From an uncultured Marinilabiliales bacterium (GTDB lineage: Bacteria > Bacteroidota > Bacteroidia > Bacteroidales > BM520): a DNA stretch of 11,411 bases. The notes beneath the pieces were generated by a model. It was not told the DNA's origin and made no database searches. It saw only the letters and a program-made list of their open reading frames with translations. The translations under genes and the position numbers were made by a program. Of the stretch, positions 7,658 to 11,411 are shown one piece after another (position 1 is the first letter of the stretch; each line of letters begins with the position of its first letter). The stretch spans positions 1 through 11,411 of the forward strand of contig CALFIZ010000251.1 in NCBI GenBank assembly GCA_937877575.1, read 5' to 3'.

Positions 7658-9100
7658 TTATTTTCCGATGCAAAAATGACCGAAGATGGAATCCAACAGC
7701 TCATTGTTGCTGATTTCTCCGATAATGCTGCCGAGACTGTATGACGCATGATGGACATCAATGGCAATCAAATCGGTCGGTATGCCGTCTTCAAAGCCTT
7801 TGCATGCCGACCGAATTGCGACCAACGCCTCACGCATCGCTTCAACATGACGCACATTCGTCACAATGGTACGGCTGTCGATATCCTGTGACTTGACATA
7901 ATCACACAACATATCACTGATGGCCCTGGTGTTCTCGCATTTCTTCGCCGAAATGAAAATCAGGTCAGGCGCGCTGTCACCAACGATTGATTTTGCATCC
8001 TTGTCACAGATGTCATTCGTACACTGTCTGCAATTCCCCATATTCTCAGCCTTGTCAATCTTATTGACGACAACAATCCATTTTTTCGAGGAAGAAGTGG
8101 ATGCGTCTTCATGCAAATACGACTGAAATTCAGTTATTTCACGCTTTATCGAATCCATGTCGGCATTGGTCGCATCAACCACGTGCAGGATAATCTTCGC
8201 GTTTCTGACTTTCTCCATTGTACGCTCAATGCCCATGTTCTCAACAATATCATCCGTTTTATGAAGCCCGGCTGTATCAATGAATCTGAATACATATCCG
8301 CTGATGTTGATGACATCCTCAATTGTATCCCGAGTAGTACCGGGAATATCTGAGACTATCGCCTTGTCTTCTTCTAAAAGACAGTTGAGCAGAGTGGATT
8401 TGCCTACATTAGGCTTGCCGATTATGGTTACAGGTATCCCGTTGCGCAAGGCATTGCCCAAGTCGAAAGAATAAACCAGCGATTTCAGTTCACTTTCAAT
8501 AGTATTGAGAAGAGCCATAAATTCGTCACGCTTGGCAAACTCCACATCCTCTTCACTGAAATCCAGTTCAAGTTCCAAAAGAGACAATAACTCTACTAAC
8601 TTGTCTCTCAGCGACTTAATCCGAGATGAGTATCTGCCCTTCAACTGTGAAATCGCAATATCATGCGACTTTTTGTTTTCAGAGGTTATGAGTTCTGAGA
8701 CTGCCTCCGACTGTGCCAGGTCGAGTTTACCGTTCCGGTAAGCCCTGAACGTGAATTCACCTGGCAATGCAAGTCTTGCACCGTTTCTAACCATCAAGTC
8801 CAATATGGTTTGTTGAATATATACCGAACCATGACAGGATATTTCCACCATATCCTCACCCGTATAGCTTTCCGGCGACTTGTAATATGCAACCATCACA
8901 TCATCAATCAATTCGCCATTATCATAGATATGTCCATAGACACAGGTGCGGTGACTGATAACGGTATTTGCTGAATGTCGGAAAAAACAGTCCAGTACTT
9001 TAACGGATCCGGCTCCGGACATTCTTATCACTGCAATAGCACCGACTCCGACCGGTGTTGAAATTGCAGCTATTGTATCATTGTTGATATAGTTATTCAT
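7658..9100 (-). CDS. mnmE: tRNA uridine-5-carboxymethylaminomethyl modification GTPase MnmE
   Basis: MnmE works with MnmG in the cytoplasm to build the 5-(carboxymethyl)aminomethyl group on wobble U34 of tRNAs. The 480-residue length is normal for the family. The N-terminal tetrahydrofolate-binding domain is complete (STPVGVGAIAVIRMSG; GEDMVEISCHGS at 81-92; LPGEFTFRAYRNGKLDLAQ at 112-130). The GTPase domain has G1 GKPNVGKS (228-235), G2 TTRDT (255-259), G3 DTAG (275-278), G4 NKID (346-349) and G5 SAK (384-386). The C-terminus is the catalytic CIGK (477-480). An unusual point is three cysteines between G4 and G5 (C357, C360, C365). Its ATG overlaps the upstream lipoprotein stop as ATGA, implying translational coupling. 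The tRNA-Arg(TCT) nearby is of a type MnmEG modifies in E. coli. Confidence 0.98.
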   Translation of the reverse strand: MNNYINNDTIAAISTPVGVGAIAVIRMSGAGSVKVLDCFFRHSANTVISHRTCVYGHIYDNGELIDDVMVAYYKSPESYTGEDMVEISCHGSVYIQQTILDLMVRNGARLALPGEFTFRAYRNGKLDLAQSEAVSELITSENKKSHDIAISQLKGRYSSRIKSLRDKLVELLSLLELELDFSEEDVEFAKRDEFMALLNTIESELKSLVYSFDLGNALRNGIPVTIIGKPNVGKSTLLNCLLEEDKAIVSDIPGTTRDTIEDVINISGYVFRFIDTAGLHKTDDIVENMGIERTMEKVRNAKIILHVVDATNADMDSIKREITEFQSYLHEDASTSSSKKWIVVVNKIDKAENMGNCRQCTNDICDKDAKSIVGDSAPDLIFISAKKCENTRAISDMLCDYVKSQDIDSRTIVTNVRHVEAMREALVAIRSACKGFEDGIPTDLIAIDVHHASYSLGSIIGEISNNELLDSIFGHFCIGK

Positions 9101-10581
9101 AGCGGTTCCACAAATTCGTATGCGCCTATGTCGGGATTACCGTCATTTGTACGGCTCACCCCGTCAAGGTCTTTGCTGATATCTATCGGTGAACCGTTGA
9201 TAACATCCATGCTTCCGGCATTTACCGATGGCGAAATGACAGTATCAATATGATAGTTGAAATTTGCGGAGTCACTGAAAACCGGAGATTTGTTGATTAT
9301 GCAGTCCGTGAAATATTTGCTGTAGTCGTCGATTCTGTCTCGTGCAATCTTTACAAGGGAATTCTGCAACGAACAGTTAAAAGTGCCTACCCCATCGAGA
9401 TAAAGTTCGTTTTCAAGCACACCATATATAATACAGTTTCCGAAATAGTAGTCATTCAGCGACACCTGTACGGGGTTGTAGTTTTCATCAAGATAATAGT
9501 TGTTGACATATAGTGATGAAGTCTGTCTGATGGAGCTGTTCCAGAAATTGGCGAAAGTGCAGTTCCTGAAATCATACTCTCCTCCAAGCGTCAGACCGAC
9601 AAGATAGCTTCCACAGTTATCAACCAAGACATTTCCCGCATTTATGGAATATAGGACAGCATAGAGCCCCATTCCCGACATGTTTTCGATTATCACATTA
9701 TCAAGAAGAAGATTGTCGCTCCAATATTCTGATAATGAAAGAGATTCGGCCTGAATGCCTATAAAGCCGTTACGAATAACAGTATGATGGAATTCGTTTC
9801 TGACCGGACCTTCGTTAATCCATATCCTGTCCCACATAGCCGACACATTATCGTATTCAGGCTCAAGCCTGTCACTTTCAAAAACCACTTCATTGCCGCC
9901 TGTACCGTTGACGATAATGTTACCGTAACGGTAAATCCAGATGCCGCTTCCCTTGTGGAGATATATGTGGGCGCCTGCATCGACGATGAGAGTGCCCAAT
10001 GAATCCACGGCAGCATAACCGCCTATAATCACATACGGACGTTCAGCGGTCCAATGGGCGATTTCATTTTCATGTGCGATGATGTTGAGTTTCAAACTGC
10101 CGACAGAATCCGTGGCAATTATGTAATTTGCATTTTGTCCCCATGCCAACAGCTTGACAGTCTGTTCCTTACCGTTGGTATTGAAAACAATATCATCTTC
10201 AACCACAAACGGATTGTTGATATCGTTGGGATTGATTCTGACTTTCGCGAACAGATAGATACTGTCACCGTAAGGGATCTCAACATTGGTGAAGTGTGTT
10301 CCCGACATCCCGTTTAGATTTATGCTGAACTGTGAAGATGAGCCTCCGGCCAGAGTAATGTCATTTATCACCAAATCATCACCGTATTTGTTGTATATCT
10401 TCATTTCGCGGGTCGATGAACCGATAGTGGTAAACACTGTATCGAACATCACCGTGTCGGTGGAAAAAGACAGACCGGCATCACCATTACCGACAGGTGT
10501 CCGCTCACATGACACCATACAACAGCCCAGTAACACACTGAGTAGCAGGATAAATGATATGAAATACGACTTTCTGTCCAT
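9097..10581 (-). CDS. Beta-helix (choice-of-anchor Q-like) surface lipoprotein
   Basis: The 494-residue protein has a lipoprotein signal (SFILLLSVLLGCCMVSC); either Cys20 (LLGC) or Cys25 (MVSC) could be lipidated. Residues ~36-150 look like an Ig-like beta domain (LSFSTDTVMFDTVFTTIGSSTREMKIYNKYGDDLVINDITL). Residues ~195-440 show beta-helix rungs (IIVNGTGGNEVVFESDR, LLLDNVIIENMSGMGLYA, EYDFRNCTFANFWNSS, FGNCIIYG). The end is INAGS-type then DLDGVSRTNDGNPDIGAYEF, the hallmark of choice-of-anchor Q proteins. It has no T9SS CTD, so it is anchored by lipid. No catalytic residues can be assigned. A -7 box sits at 10599-10606, and the stop overlaps the mnmE start by 4 bp, so the two form an operon. 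Confidence 0.87.
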   Translation of the reverse strand: MDRKSYFISFILLLSVLLGCCMVSCERTPVGNGDAGLSFSTDTVMFDTVFTTIGSSTREMKIYNKYGDDLVINDITLAGGSSSQFSINLNGMSGTHFTNVEIPYGDSIYLFAKVRINPNDINNPFVVEDDIVFNTNGKEQTVKLLAWGQNANYIIATDSVGSLKLNIIAHENEIAHWTAERPYVIIGGYAAVDSLGTLIVDAGAHIYLHKGSGIWIYRYGNIIVNGTGGNEVVFESDRLEPEYDNVSAMWDRIWINEGPVRNEFHHTVIRNGFIGIQAESLSLSEYWSDNLLLDNVIIENMSGMGLYAVLYSINAGNVLVDNCGSYLVGLTLGGEYDFRNCTFANFWNSSIRQTSSLYVNNYYLDENYNPVQVSLNDYYFGNCIIYGVLENELYLDGVGTFNCSLQNSLVKIARDRIDDYSKYFTDCIINKSPVFSDSANFNYHIDTVISPSVNAGSMDVINGSPIDISKDLDGVSRTNDGNPDIGAYEFVEPL

Positions 10582-10598
10582 GTTATTTGTTTTGTCTG

Positions 10599-10606
10599 CA
10601 AAGATA
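10599..10606 (-). promoter_or_regulatory. Predicted -7 box for the lipoprotein-mnmE operon
   Basis: The minus strand reads TATCTTTG, matching TAnnTTTG. Transcription would begin only about a dozen bases before the ATG at 10581. No good -33 TTG is found at the expected distance; that stretch is mostly A/T. Confidence 0.45.
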
Positions 10607-10639
10607 ACGCATTTTAACGAAAAAAATTATTTTGACTTT

Positions 10640-10673
10640 TTTGTTCCATAACAAATAAAATTATGTAATTTTG
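10640..10673 (+). promoter_or_regulatory. Predicted promoter for tRNA-Arg and the TIGR02757 gene
   Basis: TTTG at 10640-10643 and TAATTTTG at 10666-10673, with a 22-bp spacer, match the Bacteroidetes promoter pattern. Transcription would begin near 10680, about 20 nt before the mature tRNA. I see no other promoter before the coding start at 10782, so this one probably serves both genes. Confidence 0.65.
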
Positions 10674-10700
10674 CAGCCGGATTTTAAGTAAAAAAATGAT

Positions 10701-10775
10701 GGTTCCATAGCTCAGTTGGATTAGAGCAACAGCCTTCTAAGCTGTGGGTCGTGCGTTCGAGTCGCACTGGAATCA
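10701..10775 (+). tRNA. tRNA-Arg (anticodon TCT)
   Basis: All cloverleaf parts are present: acceptor GGTTCCA (10701-10707) pairing with TGGAATC (10768-10774), with one G-U; D arm GCTC/GAGC (10710-10727); anticodon stem ACAGC/GCTGT around the loop CTTCTAA, with TCT at 10736-10738; variable loop GGGTC; T arm GTGCG/CGCAC around TTCGAGT. A10775 is the discriminator base. CCA is not encoded (next bases CGC) and must be added after processing. It decodes AGA, and AGG by wobble. U34 of this tRNA is an MnmE-MnmG target in E. coli. Confidence 0.97.
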
Positions 10776-10781
10776 CGCGAA

Positions 10782-11411
10782 ATGGCTAATAATTATTTAA
10801 AAGAATTACTCAACCATTATTATAGGGTCTTTAACGAGAAAGATTTTATCGTTAATGACCCTATTTCCATTCCACACCTTTTCACAAAAAAGGAAGATAT
10901 AGAAATCGCCGGTTTTTTTGCAGCCGCCATAGCATGGGGCAACCGCAAGGCAATACTTAAAAGCTGTCATGACCTGATGGAACGTATGGACAACGCCCCA
11001 TACGATTTCATAATGAATTACGGAGAGAAAGACATCAATTCCCTTAAAGGTTTCTATTACAGGACTTTTCAGGAGACCGACGCTTACAGTTTTGTGGATG
11101 CGGTCCAAAACATATACAGGAACCACGGCGGACTTGAGAAAGTATTCACTGACGGATATAACGAGTTGCAACACGATAAGATAAAGAACGCAATAATTCA
11201 TTTCAGAAAGATTTTTTTCGAGCGCGAATATCCTCAGCGTGTTTCAAAACATATCGCTGACCCGACAAAAGGTTCCGCATCAAAAAGGATAAACATGTTT
11301 CTTCGCTGGATGGTCCGCAACGACAGCAACGGGGTTGATTTCGGAATCTGGAATAACATCAGTCCGCCGGCACCCCACACCCCTACCCCACCCGTGCAAA
11401 AACGTCGCAGA
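10782..11411 (+). CDS. TIGR02757 (DUF2400) family protein, 5' part; runs off the window
   Basis: The visible 210 codons begin LKELLNHYYRVFNEKDFIVN and continue through family-typical blocks: NDPISIPH (25-32), DIEIAGFFAAAIAWGNR (39-55), FYYRTF (91-96), KGSASKRINMFLRWMVR (163-179) and VDFGIW (185-190). The start agrees with the expected N-terminus. The function of this family is not established; proteins are usually about 250 residues. The ATG lies 6 nt after the tRNA-Arg, so the transcript is probably shared and, once the tRNA is cut out, nearly leaderless. From about residue 194 (11361 on) the frame reads SPPAPHTPTPPVQKRRR, which is unlike the family; this may be a frameshift or sequence error at a contig end. 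Everything before that is a confident family match. Confidence 0.88.
   Translation, partial: MANNYLKELLNHYYRVFNEKDFIVNDPISIPHLFTKKEDIEIAGFFAAAIAWGNRKAILKSCHDLMERMDNAPYDFIMNYGEKDINSLKGFYYRTFQETDAYSFVDAVQNIYRNHGGLEKVFTDGYNELQHDKIKNAIIHFRKIFFEREYPQRVSKHIADPTKGSASKRINMFLRWMVRNDSNGVDFGIWNNISPPAPHTPTPPVQKRRR

Noticed and set aside
10286..10651. 121-residue open frame on the plus strand opposite the lipoprotein gene
   Set aside because: It is antisense to the lipoprotein signal peptide and Ig-like region and shows no protein-like features.
10806..11201. 131-residue open frame on the minus strand
   Set aside because: It is antisense to the well-matched TIGR02757 gene and has no recognisable domain or promoter.
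1..11411. CRISPR array, insertion sequence, phage or defence genes
   Set aside because: No regularly spaced repeats, transposase or integrase motifs, or terminal inverted repeats were seen; the genes are surface proteins and housekeeping functions.

Overview
The window looks like a chromosomal segment of a Bacteroidota bacterium, most likely order Bacteroidales. The evidence is: two proteins end in type A C-terminal sorting domains of the type IX secretion system (T9SS); promoters match the Bacteroidetes TTG/TAnnTTTG pattern; start codons lack clear Shine-Dalgarno sequences; and there are a TIGR02757 (DUF2400) protein, a dockerin-ended secreted protein and a membrane TPR/helix-turn-helix regulator. 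I cannot name a genus.

Layout. Positions 1-122 hold the 3' end of an unidentified + strand gene. Converging on it is a 616-residue minus-strand protein (157-2007) with a lipoprotein-like N-terminus, periplasmic TPR-type repeats, one membrane helix, a coiled coil and a LuxR/GerE-like helix-turn-helix. It looks like a membrane-spanning transcription regulator. A 0.5-kb AT-rich divergent region (2008-2511) carries a promoter for each direction, five copies of a TCTTTATRAR motif, and a perfect 14-bp tandem duplication at the predicted transcription start. To its right lie a parallel beta-helix T9SS cargo protein (2512-4929) and, 16 bp on, a T9SS cargo with a seven-repeat beta-propeller (4946-6283). 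A strong hairpin at 6310-6336 closes this unit. The next gene (6374-7609) encodes a secreted protein in which a propeller-like region appears to split an Ig-like domain, and which ends in a dockerin module instead of a sorting domain.

From 7658 leftward-reading genes follow: mnmE (tRNA wobble-uridine modification GTPase), preceded on the same strand by a beta-helix surface lipoprotein whose stop overlaps the mnmE start (ATGA). Divergent from these, a consensus promoter drives tRNA-Arg(TCT), and only 6 nt after the tRNA a TIGR02757 gene begins and runs off the right edge. Its last ~50 bases are C-rich and no longer match the family, suggesting a frameshift or poor contig-end sequence.

How the parts relate. 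The left half reads as a surface-protein locus with its own regulator: the membrane TPR-HTH protein is placed to control the divergent T9SS operon (inference). The right half is conserved housekeeping (mnmE, tRNA-Arg, TIGR02757) with a surface lipoprotein joined to mnmE. The most interesting leads are the regulator with its repeated motif, the split-domain dockerin protein, and the tRNA-mRNA junction that leaves almost no 5' leader.
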